A stretch of DNA of 64,000 nt from Desmodesmus armatus (Eukaryota > Chlorophyta > Chlorophyceae > Sphaeropleales > Scenedesmaceae). Made by a program: the position numbers and the translations under genes. The stretch covers positions 620,001 through 684,000 of the forward strand of contig VIIQ02000593.1 in the NCBI GenBank assembly GCA_007449985.2. Reading direction: 5' to 3'. Under the pieces are notes generated by a model. It was not told the DNA's origin and did not search any database. It saw nothing but the letters and a program-made list of their open reading frames with translations. Shown piece after piece: positions 12,101 through 24,365 of this stretch (positions are counted from its first letter, which is position 1; every line of letters starts with the position of its first letter).

Positions 12101-15100
12101 GTCTCGTGCTCTGTAAGTAGTGGATCCTCGTATCAAACGCCTGTGCATTGACCAGGTGGGCTGGCAGGCGGTAACATGTACACGTTTCCCTCTCATATAC
12201 TGCTGACATGTCTTGTTGCTGTGCCATCGCAGCCCCACTACAAGGCACTTTTACCAATCTTAACAGTAGCAGGGTAACCCCCTTCCTTGTGGAGACAGAT
12301 TCTGGGTACATACACCCAAGCGGCCAATCCAGCTGCGTAACGACGCTGGGCGACAGTCAATTGTACGTACAGATGGGCGGCACTAGGTTTGTGGCTAAGG
12401 ATGGTGATGGTATGGATGCTATGGAAGCGTTGTATGCTATGGATGCAACACCCTCAGGACAGGTGCGCCGGCTCCTCAAAATTCCAGGCGGGGAAGGGGT
12501 GCCTCCAAGAGTCAACGCAGCGGTGACTTGTGATGAGAATGGGTGGTTGTATCTGTTTGGTGGCTTGCATCTTGCTCGACAAAGCAGCATGTTTGATCAC
12601 CCGTATGTTGAATCTGAATGGGCACCAAGTGATACTCTACTTGCCATAGAGCTTAGGGGAGATGTCAAGCACCCACGGGTCGCCAAGCTGTCAAACATGA
12701 CCATGGCTAATGGCAGAGCACCCCAGCCTGGGCCACGGAGTGGACATGCTCTTGCTTATCTGGACCACAGCATAGCCACCAAGTTTGGCATGACAGCAGG
12801 AGCCCTCCTGTTGTATGGTGGTAGCACATTACCTCACCCCAATGTGGTCGAGTTGAGCCCAGACGCGCTGAACCAAACAGCCATGGGCTCCGTCACGTGG
12901 GATAGCGCACCTTGGTTGTATGACTTGACATCCAACAACTGGAGCAAGTTGCGCACAAAAGGCACTTCGCCACGTGGGCTCATGTTCCATAGCATCGATG
13001 TTTTGGGCAGCCAGGTGAACGGGCAGGCCGCTTGATGTATATGTACCTGGCAATCCCAGCATCGCATGTAGGTCTGCCAGATTACACATAGGAGATGACA
13101 GTGCGGCACTGTATAAGCCTCATGTGCAGCTGTTGTGCAAGTGCGGGGGGGGGGGGGGGGGGGCTGTTGCATTGCCAGTTTCATAATGTTAAAATTTCCA
13201 ATGTGCATTACTGTTGCAGGTGGTCCTGTTTGGTGGTTTTGTGTTTGAAGGTGCCAAGTTTGTGGCATCACATACAATGTACATGCTTGACCTGAGTCAG
13301 AGCGCTCCCACGTGGCGGCAGGCGCGTGTTCAGCAACCCAGGGACAGCCCAAGGTTGTTGCAAGGCGGTGACAGCGTGGTTATGATGCCCGAGTATGGCC
13401 TTGTTGCCCTGAAGCAAAACAAGGTAGTGCGTGGCAGCGCAGAGTGCTTGCTGTATGATTCAGTCACCTTGAGACAGATTGCAACCTCCCAGAATGTGTC
13501 TTTGCACAGAACAATTTATGTCTGTGCACAAAAGCATCCTTGAGGCAAGTGTGTGGTCAATGTACACTTTCGATGTGCCAACTGTTCAAGGGTTGAACCT
13601 TGATAAGACACAATCCACATGATCCATGGATGCGTGTGCCTGCTGGTTATTATGTGCAGGCAATCAGCCTGGCTGCCATACCCAAATCCTTGACGTACAC
13701 TGTGACAAGTGGTGCACTGCCAACATGGGGACGTGACACCCTCGACACAACAGCTGGAGACCTTGTGCGCCTTGTTGCTGCACACCTGTTGTCGTTGTTG
13801 ACCGTCCATTGCTACTTGCAAGCGGTCTTATGCTGATGGGCAGTGTTTCATCTGGCAAGGGTGGTACAGATGGCAGCCAGGTCACAACGTCTGGAAGACG
13901 TTTGTTGCAGCAGGAAGTGGACTTAGTGCTGCAATGCAGTGCCAAAAACAAGCTGGGGTCAGCCATTCTTGTGAGGTGAATTTCACAAGTTACATCCATG
14001 TTCTCACTGGCACTTACCGACCGGCATCAGTTGCAAGCAAACAGCACATGGCACATATTTTGCATTCAGTCCCCGATGCTGCGTGCACATGTGCAACCTT
14101 GCACAAGTAGCGCGTGATGGTGGGGAAAAAGGCTACATGCAGCCACCAGTAAAAAGACAGGACTGTTCAGTTCTGCAACAGCTGTTCTACGTTGTTGACC
14201 TTTTGATGTGTTTCACGGACGCCTGCCTTGCAGGTCTGCAGGCGCACAGCTCACTAACCTGGCGATCAGCAACTGCACGCAGCATGCGATTAAGTTTGAA
14301 GCTGATGCAACAGGAGCCTATGCTGCACCAGCAGTGCTGAGCAACATCCTACTGACAGGCAACACGGGCAGGCTTGGTTCAGCTGTTTTTGTTGGGCCAG
14401 CAGTGTCTGCCATCTTGCAGAATGTGTCATTGTACAACTGCTCTGCACAGCAGGGGGCCATCTTTGCAGACAACAGCAGCAGCATTGTCATTATTGATTC
14501 AATTCTGTCTGGCAATGCAGGGCTGCCAGGCCAGTGCGTATCCCCGGGATGTCTTCGAGGCAATCTGCGTCCTGGCAGCAATGGCAGCCTTGGCTCAGCC
14601 CTTGTGGTTGGTCCTGGTGGGACTGCTGTGCTAAACAGAACACGCATTGTGGCCAACACCGCAGAGTTTGGGGTGATCTTTGCTGGTCACCGCTCTCGCC
14701 TGACCGTCTTCAACTGCACTGTTGCTAACAACACTGGGCCTGCTATCATATCAGGTGGCAGCGGGGTGAATGTTTCCCACACCCACTTTGCGGGTAACAA
14801 GGCGCAGGTGTTGACCCCTGTCATTTCGAAAGTGGACTGGAAAGGTGCAGGAGGCGCGGTCCAACTCTTGTGCTTGCTGCAAACTCCTGGTGGCTGCGAC
14901 ACAGTGGTCTTCATCACTCACTCAAATTTCAGCGACAACCATGGATCAGTAGGTGGCGCTGTGTACTGCGGGTTGCGTTCCACCGTTCAGTTGAGGGCGG
15001 TCACCTTCGTTGGCAACACTGCCGTTGACGGTGGTGCATTGTATGCTGACAGCGACTCCTGCCTGCAGAGTATGGTCGATACAGCATTCATACTCAACTC

Positions 15101-18100
15101 GGCTCAAGAAAGGTGAGGTGTGACTGTCAGGTGTACCTCCGTAGTCTCAGACTCTGAGGTTGGAGCAGCACTGGCATGCTTCTTGCTGGGTGTTCATGCT
15201 GCCCCATTCCTCAAGCTGGTGGCCACAGCAACCCCCTGATTGCTTCGAAGTCGTTGGCAAGGGCTGGCGCACTGCAAATGCCATCAGTGGTTCAACCGGT
15301 GTCTTTGTTTGCAGGGGCGGTGCTATCAAGATGCAGAACCCCTGGTGTAGCTCAGTGCATTGGCAGGGAGGGCGTTTTAGAAACAACACTGCCGGGGATG
15401 GTGGCGCCCTACACCTTACAGAGCTAACATCGCGCAAGATCAAGTTGTCGGGATCGTTTGAGCACAACATGGTGAACACCCGCACCCAATGTGACTGCCA
15501 GTGCCACTGCCCGTCTGCTGGCAACCATTTACTGTATCAGTCACATCGCAGCTCATACCTGGCGCGGATGTGGTTTTTGTCAGGATTTGGTCCCAACCTC
15601 TCACTGTGAGAGTCTCACATATTCCCACAGCTGCATTCATATGACACCGATGTGGCACGCACTTTGGTCTTATTGCCTGCAGCAGTTGAACTGGGTTGCC
15701 GAGGAGAAAAACTGCTGCAGGCAATAAGACTGGGTTGCTGCATGAACTGACGTTCACCTGCTTCTGCATGTTGCAGGCAACACGTCAGGCACACCTTGCA
15801 GAAGACTCCTCTGTTGGAGGCACTGGCGGTGCCATAACTCTAGGGTCGTGGGGGTCGTCCATTGAGATCTACAACTCCACGTTTGTACGGAATGCTGCCA
15901 GCCAATTTGGAGGCGCTATTCATGCCTTGGCCTTTGAGCGCAGCCGGATTCAACTGCAGCAAGTCAATGCTACTTTCAACTGGGTTGGCCCAAGTACGAA
16001 CCAAGCAGACCCACTCATCAGGACCATGCAGAGCGAAGGTGCTGCCATGCACGTCCAAGGCAGTGATACCAATGTGGAGCTGATCCGCAGCTTCATTTCC
16101 CACAATCGATTGGCTGGCCGGGTGAGTTTATATCCTGTGCGGCTTGCAAGACGCAGGGGAGTCATACTTGCCATATGCTGTTGAAGGATGCATGACAAGG
16201 TTTCAAGAACTCATGCCAGAACTGTTCTTGTTTCAATATTTGCAAGCCGATCACCACTAGCATGCAGTTTGCACCATGTTGCACTGGCATCTGCTGATGC
16301 GTTGCCTTCTGTCCTTGTTGCAGGGTGGTGCAGTGAGCTTCACAGGAGACGGTGGCAAACTCCTGGTGAGCGATAGCACCCTAAGCAACAACGAAGCTTT
16401 GCTGACAGGAGGTGCTATTTCAGTGCAGGGTCGCAAGGCAGTCCATGTGTTTAACAGCACAATCAAAGACAACCGGCTGCTTTGGCAGGGTGCAGCTGGT
16501 GGTGGCTTTTACTGCCAAACCTGCAACTCAGTCAACATCACAAGCTGCATGTTCCACGGCAATCAAGCAACATTTGGTGGAGGGGCAGCCCTCATCCAGA
16601 CCATGAAGGGCTCTGTTGTCTACAACACGAGTTTTCAATACAACGTTGCCCTGTGCCAAGCCAATTCCAACAGCAACAGGTGGCAGATGAAAGCAAGCGT
16701 GCCTCTGCAGGAGAGTGCTGCTGCTGGAGTGCAATGCTTTGGCTTGGGCATACAAGCAGCTGATATTCTTGGTGCCCCTGACAGCACGGGTGATGACGGA
16801 TATTACAGTGGAGGAGGTGGCTTGTACGTGTCTGTCAGAAGCACCACCACCCTGCAGCAGAACGTTTTCCTCTCCAACACTGCCACATTTGGAGGTGAGT
16901 GCACCACGTGGGACGTGTGCGACTGTCATGATACAATCATGATGCGCAGCTGGAGACTCCATCTGCATGAACACTAGCGGTCCATGTGTTGTTAGGGCCA
17001 GGCCATGCCCATCTGCAGGTTGGCATAGGTTGCAGCAGTGGGCGACCCATGCATTGCGCAACAGCTGCAAAGGTTAGTATGCACACCTTGACACTAATGG
17101 GTAAGTACTTATCCACAAAACTGTCAAATTGCAGGTGGGTTCCTAGCCCGTACCGATGTCTGCAGACGCTTGCGACGGGCGCCAGAGACAAGTTGCTCAC
17201 TGAAGTTGTCCACAGTCAGCATGCACAACAATACCGCCACCGCAGCGGCCGGTGCGCTTATCACTGACATACGGCCCAGCGTCACGCAGCTGGTGAACTG
17301 CAAACAGGGCGCAGTCCTGAGCCCCATCACTCTCACATGCTTGAAGGCAACCAATACTCTTATGGAACAACTTGCCTTGACTAGAGAAGCGCATATGAGT
17401 GAAGGCTCAGACATGGCGCACATTGGTAACAGTGGTTTCTTGCTTACATCTGCCACCAACTACACGTGCCAGAGGATGTTGGTGGATGACTCATTTTTGG
17501 ACGTGCAGGACACCCATCAAAGCTGTCCCTGGCCAACGATTTGGTTGCGGATTTGTCTTGTTGGATGGCTTTGACAAGCCCCTGGTGGCTGGCCTGCAGG
17601 ATGCGTCGATGTTGATGGTGGTAAGTGACATTCTTTGTAGAGACCAGCTGGATTGCATGCTTGAGTGGTGTTGCTTTTCATCTTGATTATTCAGGATGAG
17701 GTGGGACTGGCCTCACACTTGCAGACGACACAACGCAAGGTGACTGTGGGTGACCCAGCCATGCTGGACATCAACGTGTTTTGCATCCATCCAATGTGTC
17801 TGACTGCTGCCAGGCAACAGCGCTATCGCCGACGGGGAAAGCTTATCGCATCCTGGGCGATACTGTGCGAGCTGAAAACGGCATCGTCAAGTTCACATGA
17901 CTTCAGGTTCACGGTCAGCCTGGAGACACTGTCAATGTCACTTTCCGTGCGGAGACTGGCTTGATTGTGGCACAGCGCCAAGTGGTATTGAGCAGGTGTC
18001 AGTCAGGGCAGTTCACTGACAGGTCCGGGACCTCAAGCACACAGGAAAGCTTCACTTGCGGTGCGTGTGCGTCACCGTTGTTCAGCATGTACCCATCATC

Positions 18101-21100
18101 CGCCCGATGCCAACAGTGTGCATCCTTGGCTGCCAACAGCTGGGCGTTTTGCAATGGAGCAGCGTTGGTGCCTGCCAATGGGTTCTACCAGTCGCACCCC
18201 CGCAGCTCGCTGGTGAGTCGTAGCCATCTAGATGTTGACGATCAGAGATCTGTGACGGGATCGAACGTTGGACCATGAACGTCTTGTGTCGCAGGTCTGA
18301 CAAGCCGACAGAAACAGGAAAAGATGCATTCTACCCTCTGCTGAATCATGTGTTTTATGTTTGCAGCTGACGCCTTGCATCAGTCCGCGCGCGTGTCGGC
18401 GATCCAGTGCCACGCAGCACGCAATGCGTGATTGGGCGCACCGTCATAGTGATGTGCCCACAATGCGGATGAATGACACCGTTGTTGCGCCATACATGGA
18501 CAGCATGTGCGCTCTTGGCCACGAGGGGCCTCTGTGCGGCAGTTGCTCTGTCAAGTGCGGACGGGCAGGCACCACATGTGTACGATGCCCACCACGAGGC
18601 ATCAACAGCTTCATGTATTTTCTGGTTTGCATCTTTATGTTGGTCATCCCGGTGGTGCAAATGTTGCTGCACAGCTCCACCGTCAAGGAGCGCCAAGTGC
18701 AGACCAATACTGCCATGCCCAACAACCGAGGTTGTCAACAAGGCCAGCAGCCACAGTGCAACCAAAGCAAGCCCTTTCGCACAGGATTCTCCTCCTTACC
18801 ACACCGGTGGTTGGATGTGGAACCACTAGATGAAGGTTTGTTGGGTGGTGCCACCAGTGGATGGGGAACCAGAGCAGTTCAGCACATATGCATCCATGTT
18901 ACAGTTGATCACACCCTGGCGCTGAGCACAACCTTGTTCACTGAACAATTCTCGCGAGCGAGGGTGCACGACATGTCATCGTTGTTGAGCAGGTGCTGAT
19001 GCATGAACCATATGCCAGAGGGCAACATATCCAAAACGAAGCACATGTGGCTGCTGCAGGTCTTGCTCGGCAGAGCACATCAGCAAGAGGCACCCTGACA
19101 GGGCCAGCTGCTGCAGCAAGTGCCAGGGGTCAAGCAACATTCTGGCATGCAGACATTCTGTCAGTGAGTTGGTCACCAGGTGCTGCAGCTTGCAGCCTGC
19201 AACAAGGGCTGCAACAAGGGCTGCGCATGAAGCTCACAATATTTGACGTGTTCTGTGGCGTAACTGTGAACCGTAGCGTCACAAACTGTAAAGGAAATCT
19301 ATCGGAACTGGTCTTGCAATCCTACTGAGCCCCAGCACAGCTCCTCGATTGGGGAATCAGAGCAACCCTAAACCTCGAAAGGCATAGGAGTGCCCTGGCT
19401 GGAACCATCTGCGGAGCTGTTTCCCTTGTTGCCTGCTACAGTATTCTGCATTGGTTTGCCACAGAATGTGCATGGTGCAAACTCACACATGCGTCGTGCC
19501 TTGACTGTGCAGCCGTACACAGCCACCTGTGCTGACAGGTGTTGGGTCAGCACGTTCCTGTGCACCTGACCTGCCTGTTTTTTGTTGTGTTGCAGATGTT
19601 GGCACGCTACATGCAGCTGCTGGGATTGATGCGACTTGTCACGATCAACTGGGATGAGCACTTCGTCAATGTTTTGGTCTATCTGGACTTCACCAGTGGT
19701 TCCACAACCTGGATGAGCTTGGAATGCAGCTTTCGTGGCATCATGGGCGTCCCAGCGTCAGTACTGCGCAGTGTGTTGGTGCTTCTGTTCCCACGTAAGC
19801 ACTAGCCTGACCAGGGTGTTGCCCCACAGTTGTATGTGTGAACCTTCCTGCATCGCCACTTTTCCCACAGCAGAACTTAGAGGCTGAGTCATATTGAGAT
19901 GTCTTAATGAGAACGGCTTATGCTGTAGGTAGCTGTGGCACAATTAACTTGACAGTGTGATGGTTGCGCTTGTGCTTGCTGTGCTGGTGCTTGCAGTCAT
20001 GGCACTGCTGGCACTGGGTGGAGCCTGGTCTATGTGGGCATTGGTGGTGGAGCGCCAAGCTACAGGGACTAGGAGAATGCGCAATGGCCGGCGCCGAAAG
20101 TGGCTGTGGCAGCATGCGGTCATGGGGTCTGTGATCCTACTGTACTTCCTGTACACCAGCACTACGCGCGAGGTCATCAGCTTGTTCAGCTGCCAGCAGG
20201 TTGACAATCCTGCACGCCTTGTTCAGGAGGCCTGGAGTGGGCAGCAGCTGAACACAACCTCTCAAGCCCATGCAGAGGCCCTTTTTGCTCTGCGCAACCG
20301 GACCAAAAGCTGGGCGCTTGGTGTTTGGACCAGTGATACCAACGTGCAGTGTGGCTCACCGCAACACCTGGGATTGATCTTTGGGCTGGGTGTGCCAGGT
20401 CTCGTGTTTGCGGTGGGGATGCCTGTGGGGCTGTGGCTGTTGTTGTGGCGCATCAGCAAGCAGACAGACGGCCACCGCCGCTTGCAGGACCCAGAGGTAG
20501 GCCTGGTTCTGGTTCACATCATGAACAGATGCTGCCTTTGCATGATCAGTTCAGGCATGGTTGACCTCCACTGTCACAGCCCCCACCTGGAGGGCAGCAA
20601 CATGGTCCTTCCTTTTGTACAGGAAACTCAGTCACGAAAGCTGCCTCTCTCATCCGCATTGTTGTGTGCCTGCAGATTGAGCTGCAGTTTGGTTCAGTGT
20701 ACGAGAAGTACCGCGGCAGTTGCTACTACTGGGAGTGCATGCTGATGCTGGAAGCGTTCTTGATGGCGTTGCTGCTGGTGATGCTTCAAACACAAAACAA
20801 TGCGGCCTTGCAGGTGCTGGTGGCCATGGCACTCATCTTCATAGAGGCCGTATTGCAGGTGAGGGAGCCTAAGGGCACCCAAAGTGCACCCAAAGTACGC
20901 TGCAGATTGCAGTTCCCACTCTCAACAAAGGGACACCACATACATATCCCATCACCCATCCCAGCACAGCATGGGCACGAATCACATTCCCACAACCAGT
21001 CCTCGTTGATTGTCACATGCAGTTGTTCATAAACAAGGGGTCAGTCAGGCTGCAACTGCAAGTGGCACCTGTTGTGTGCCAGTGTGCAACAAAGTGTTGT

Positions 21101-21666
21101 ACAGACACCCTGTTTGTCACCCTCTCCCCTTGTATCGATTGTTGTCCCTGTCTGCCTGCCTGACTACACAGATGACTTTCCAGCCATACGCATGCCGCTT
21201 GCTGGATACCCTACGACGGCTTGCTGTCTACGCCCTCATGCTGACCCTTTTTATGATGATGCTCATCACCGTGTCCAAGAGCGAAGCCCGTGGACGGCTT
21301 GCACTGGCATGTATGATAATCATTGCGATAGTCAACGCAGCAGTAGTGGGTGTACACTTGTGGGTGTGTGTGAGGGAAGTCAGCAGATGGCTGACATGGA
21401 AGGCAGGGAAGTCCCCTGCTGACAAGTTGACTTGGAGGGATATCAAGCAGCTGCTACCTGTATCCATGGGTTGTGGGGGTACTGGTTGCATGCCGTGTGT
21501 GAGGAAAGGGGCAGGTCAGCAGCAGACCCACGTGGAGCAGCGTTGTGGCCAGCAGCAAAGTGCAGCGGCCCCAGCTGCTAGTTCAGCTGCTGCCGGTCAG
21601 GCTGCTGCACCAGGAGAGATGACGTCAAGCGACAGCCTGCCATCCATTGCAGGCATGAGAGTTTGA
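6149..21666 (+). CDS. Large kelch / PMP-type beta-helix / multipass membrane protein, with frame lesions
   Basis: Exons with matching GT-AG phases: 6149-6244, 6367-6468, 6665-6769, 6915-7113, 7237-7373, 10539-10680, 10884-11052, 11283-11583, 11760-12045, 12233-13014, 13220-about 13500, 13660-13975, 14234-15111, 15315-15471, 15777-16121, 16324-16894, about 17019-17620, 17695-18212, 18367-about 18990, 19596-19794, 19997-20496, 20676-20858 and 21172-21666. Exon 1 gives a signal peptide with a leucine-rich core. Next come kelch-like blades (LYLFGG, LLYGGS, VVLFGG), then beta-helix turns with GGA(I/V/L) and N-T/N-A steps as in chlamydial PMP proteins, a Cys-rich GCC-like module near 18.0 kb (CQQCASL), and several membrane helices from 18.6 kb to the C terminus. 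Likely a cell-surface protein; no enzymatic role is visible. Lesions: frame shifts near 13780, 17513 and 17780, and an in-frame TGA at 17898. The 17.0-17.1 and 18.9-19.6 kb junctions are unsure. It may be a decaying gene or contain sequence errors. Confidence 0.75.
7911..9310 (-). pseudogene. Decayed coiled-coil/basic protein gene inside the intron, function unknown
   Basis: Coding-like pieces read right to left. From about 9296 a Cys-pair and coiled-coil segment begins (MSCPACLDTD, then a heptad-like QLQLLVAEGEHRVLQQELAG). Near 9080 the frame must shift to continue as LVYATGQSGADWRSALKRMV up to a donor-like GTCAGT at about 8948. A further piece covers 8670-8930 (LHHGV through MLLPNSRLL). The C terminus, ending with TAG at 7911, is basic (KRMQAKGGGQKRPRALALSK). 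No single frame joins these parts, and several stops intervene. I do not recognise the family. It could be a remnant of a transposon-carried gene or a retained host duplicate. Confidence 0.4.
9822..9883. repeat. Two-copy 31-base direct repeat
   Basis: Two tandem copies begin with ACCTGAAGRTGTCTAGCGTC at 9822 and 9853 and then diverge. They lie in the large intron. No function is apparent. Confidence 0.6.
13145..13163 (+). repeat. Poly-G tract of about 19 bases in an intron
   Basis: An uninterrupted G run lies in the intron between exons 13014 and 13220 of the kelch gene. It could form G-quadruplexes and is a likely site of sequencing length error. Confidence 0.85.
15667..15730. repeat. Perfect 21-bp inverted repeat in an intron
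   Basis: Arms 15667-15687 and 15710-15730 are exactly complementary over 21 bases, with a 22-base loop. The structure sits in the intron between exons 15471 and 15777 of the kelch/beta-helix gene and would form a compact RNA hairpin on either strand. Confidence 0.85.
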
Positions 21667-22557
21667 GGTGTTGGGGGTTGCGGCCTTGCTGGGCTGTGTT
21701 GGGCTGTGATGGGCTGTGTTGGTTGCTGTAGGGCATGTCATGGCGTGGCCGGCCCTACTGAAGAATGTAGGGCACTGGCCATGTTGCTGTTCAGTGTTGC
21801 TGTTCATTCGTATGCAGTTACGATGGCCAAGGTCACTGTACAGCTACAGTTTGGTGCAATGCATGAGCACATCCTGCCTAAACATTCTGGCTGATATCGG
21901 CACCCTGCTTCATGAGCCGGAATTGAAGTCACAAGTGTACATGGGTGTCTGCCTGTATGGCGGCCTCGCCTCAGTCACCTGTATACTGTCAGCCAGCCCT
22001 CCAATGCAAAGTCACAGCAGCAGGGTGTGCAACAACAGCGGCGTCAATGGTCAATGGTTCCTTGGTCTGTCAAAGCTTTCAAAAAGGATGCTCAAAGTGC
22101 CAAAACATATGCAGATCGGTATGAACAACTTAAGGTATGAACACCTTAAAAGCAAGTCAGGTACTGGGATGGATCAAAGGGTACTGGGGGGGTCTGGATC
22201 AAAGGGGGCTTGGAAGGGGTTGCATGAATGGCTAAAGGTGGTGCTCCACCGCACAAGAAATGGTGTGTTCATGAGCCTCCCAAGGGTTTGAAGAGGTTGG
22301 GGCGATAGTAGGGCCTGGAGAGGGAGTTCCTGAGTCAGCTGAGGTTCAAAACCAACCCTGTCCCTCAAACCCGTGCACCATGCAATCCCGAGTGAGACCC
22401 CGACAGATTCACAAATACAGCTGCAGTAATCATTCGCCGATTCCACATCCTCCAGCATCGATTAGTAGCCTAGGCGTGTGTGCTGTTCAGATCATGATCA
22501 TGATGGTCGTTGAAATACCTGTAGTTGAAGCAGTCTCAAGTTCTTGGTGAGTTACAA

Positions 22558-23481
22558 ATGCATATGCTTCTGCAGGCTTCGCGTGGCAGGCACTGCCTGG
22601 GGCCCAGCCCCAAGGCCAGAACAGCAGTTGTGAGTCAAGCTAGCGGCCAGCGACGAGTGCCAAAAAGGAGGGAAGGCACCCCATGTCAGGGCACAGATTC
22701 CCCTGATTCTCCTTACAGCCTAGTCCGGGCTAGCCATGGCGTGCTGTTCGAAGTTGGCAGTGTAGTGACAGGGGAGGTGCTGTGGGCCAGCGGTGCTGGT
22801 GCCATGGTGCAGCTGGCCCTCCCAGACCTGCCAGACAGCATAAGTCCAGTTCAGGCATGGCTACCCACCCGCCAAATCTCCCAGGAGGAGTTCACATCAG
22901 CGCAGGAGGTGTTTGATGCTGGGGATCAGGTGACAGCAGTCGTCCTGTCTGTCAAGCAAGCTGAATTGGACTCGCACTCAAAAGTTATTCTAGGCACTAG
23001 GCAGCTGGAGGCACAGCGTGGTGACATGCTGACCGACAGGGCAGCAGTGGTGGCAGGGGCAGAGCAACGGGCAGCACAATGGCTGCAGAAGAGGGCTATC
23101 GCCATTGAGCAGAAGAAGACTGCTGCACAGGAGGCAGTGAACAGACTGCAGTTTGGGGATGTGGTCACAGGCACTGTTCAAAGCATCAAAAAGTATGGGG
23201 CGTTTGTGCGGCTCGCGGAGGGTGGTCTATGCCTGCTACACATCAGCCAAATCACCATGGTCCGGCTGAGAAGTGTGGAGCAAGTTTTCAAGCCAGGTGA
23301 CACGGTGGTGGCTATGGTGCAGTCTCTTGAGAAAGACAGTGGCAGGATCAGCCTGAGCACCAGAGTGCTTGAGAAGGCCGCTGGCGACATGCTGGAGAAC
23401 CCTGCCCTTGTTTATGAAAGCGCTGAGGAGGTTGCAGCTGAGTTCATGGCAAAAATTCGAGCTGTGGAGGCCATGGCTTAG
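22558..23481 (+). CDS. S1 RNA-binding domain protein, plastid ribosomal S1-like (copy 1)
   Basis: Single-exon gene of 307 residues. I chose the ATG at 22558 because the MHM-LQAS start is shared with copy 2. A basic, Ser/Ala-rich leader of about 60 residues looks like a plastid transit peptide. Two S1 folds follow, at about residues 64-155 (VGSVVTGEVLW) and 198-270 (GDVVTGTVQSIKKYGAFVRL, then LLHISQI). The tail with ALVYESAEEVAAEF resembles the end of plastid and cyanobacterial ribosomal protein S1, which binds mRNA on the 30S subunit. Most plastid S1 proteins have three S1 domains, so this is a short form. Domain 2 departs from the usual GVTGLLHISQIS core (GGLCLLHISQIT), which suggests relaxed or altered function relative to copy 2. 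A TGTAA signal lies 269 bases after the stop. Confidence 0.8.
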   Translation: MHMLLQASRGRHCLGPSPKARTAVVSQASGQRRVPKRREGTPCQGTDSPDSPYSLVRASHGVLFEVGSVVTGEVLWASGAGAMVQLALPDLPDSISPVQAWLPTRQISQEEFTSAQEVFDAGDQVTAVVLSVKQAELDSHSKVILGTRQLEAQRGDMLTDRAAVVAGAEQRAAQWLQKRAIAIEQKKTAAQEAVNRLQFGDVVTGTVQSIKKYGAFVRLAEGGLCLLHISQITMVRLRSVEQVFKPGDTVVAMVQSLEKDSGRISLSTRVLEKAAGDMLENPALVYESAEEVAAEFMAKIRAVEAMA

Positions 23482-23749
23482 CGCATGAAGGGTGAAGCGT
23501 AGTTGGTATACTCCCATAGTTGCTGCTGCACGAGTAGCTTGGCTGGCAGGTGTCGCTTTTGCGGACAGAAGTGTATGCTGCGTGTCGTTGTGGGATAGGG
23601 CCACTTACCCCTGAGCCAGTACCTTGGGGTCCCTGCATATGCAGCCTGACTGCCCAGGCCTTGTGGTGTTGTGTGGCGTGCTGTCTGTATCTGTGGAGGA
23701 GTGTGTGAGGCGAGCTGCGCAGTGCCCGAGCCCTACAACTGTACCCTTC

Positions 23750-23754
23750 TGTAA
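23750..23754 (+). terminator. TGTAA polyadenylation signal of S1 copy 1
   Basis: TGTAA lies 269 bases past the stop codon. The same motif stands at the equivalent place (26284) in the duplicated unit, which supports its use. Confidence 0.6.
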
Positions 23755-24030
23755 TGTACTGTTGTACTGTACTGTACTGTATTGTATTGTCAGCACCCAG
23801 CAGTACTGGGATGTGTTCTGTGGTGCTATCGCTACAAGCAGCGTAGTGTGCATATGCCCCAGTGGCGGGCATGTGGGCAGGGGGGGCGGGCTACAGGTGG
23901 CGCTGTGAACCACACATGCTACTGCAAAGTAGTACTGTGGCGGGACAGAGCCCTGCATAGGCACCTGGAGGCTGCTCATGCGCGTTGCCCTTGCATGATA
24001 TTTGTCGCAGTAGTCGATGCAGCGGTATTG

Positions 24031-24365
24031 GACGTACTTTTGTGTGTGGGAGGGTGGTAATGAGCTGGTTGGTATACAAGGCAGGGAAGGCTGTTGAGGA
24101 CAAGTTGACTTGGAGGGCTAACAAGCAGCTGCTGCCTGTATAGATGTGTGTTGTGTGTGTGTGTGGGGGGGGGGGGGTACTAGTTGCATGCCGTGTTGGG
24201 AAGAAGGGGCAGGCCAGCAGCAAGCAGAGCCAGGCACAGCAGCGGCGTGGCCAGCAGCAAGGTGTAGCGGCCCCAGCTGCTGGTTCAGCTGCTGCCGGTC
24301 AGGTTGCTGTGCCAGTAGAGATGGGCTGCAATGACAGCCCGCCATCAACTGCAGGCATGGGATTG
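24031..24365 (+). pseudogene. Decayed copy of the kelch-gene last exon
   Basis: This stretch matches 21360-21660, the cytoplasmic tail part of the last exon. It includes the AGKSPADKLTWRDIKQLLPV-like segment and the Q/A-rich tail with PAAGSAAAGQ. It has no upstream exons. A TAG replaces the TCC codon after LLPV (near 24141), and a G run of about 13 bases (near 24165) plus indels break the frame. It was carried along with the S1 gene by the tandem duplication and is almost certainly not translated. Confidence 0.8.
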
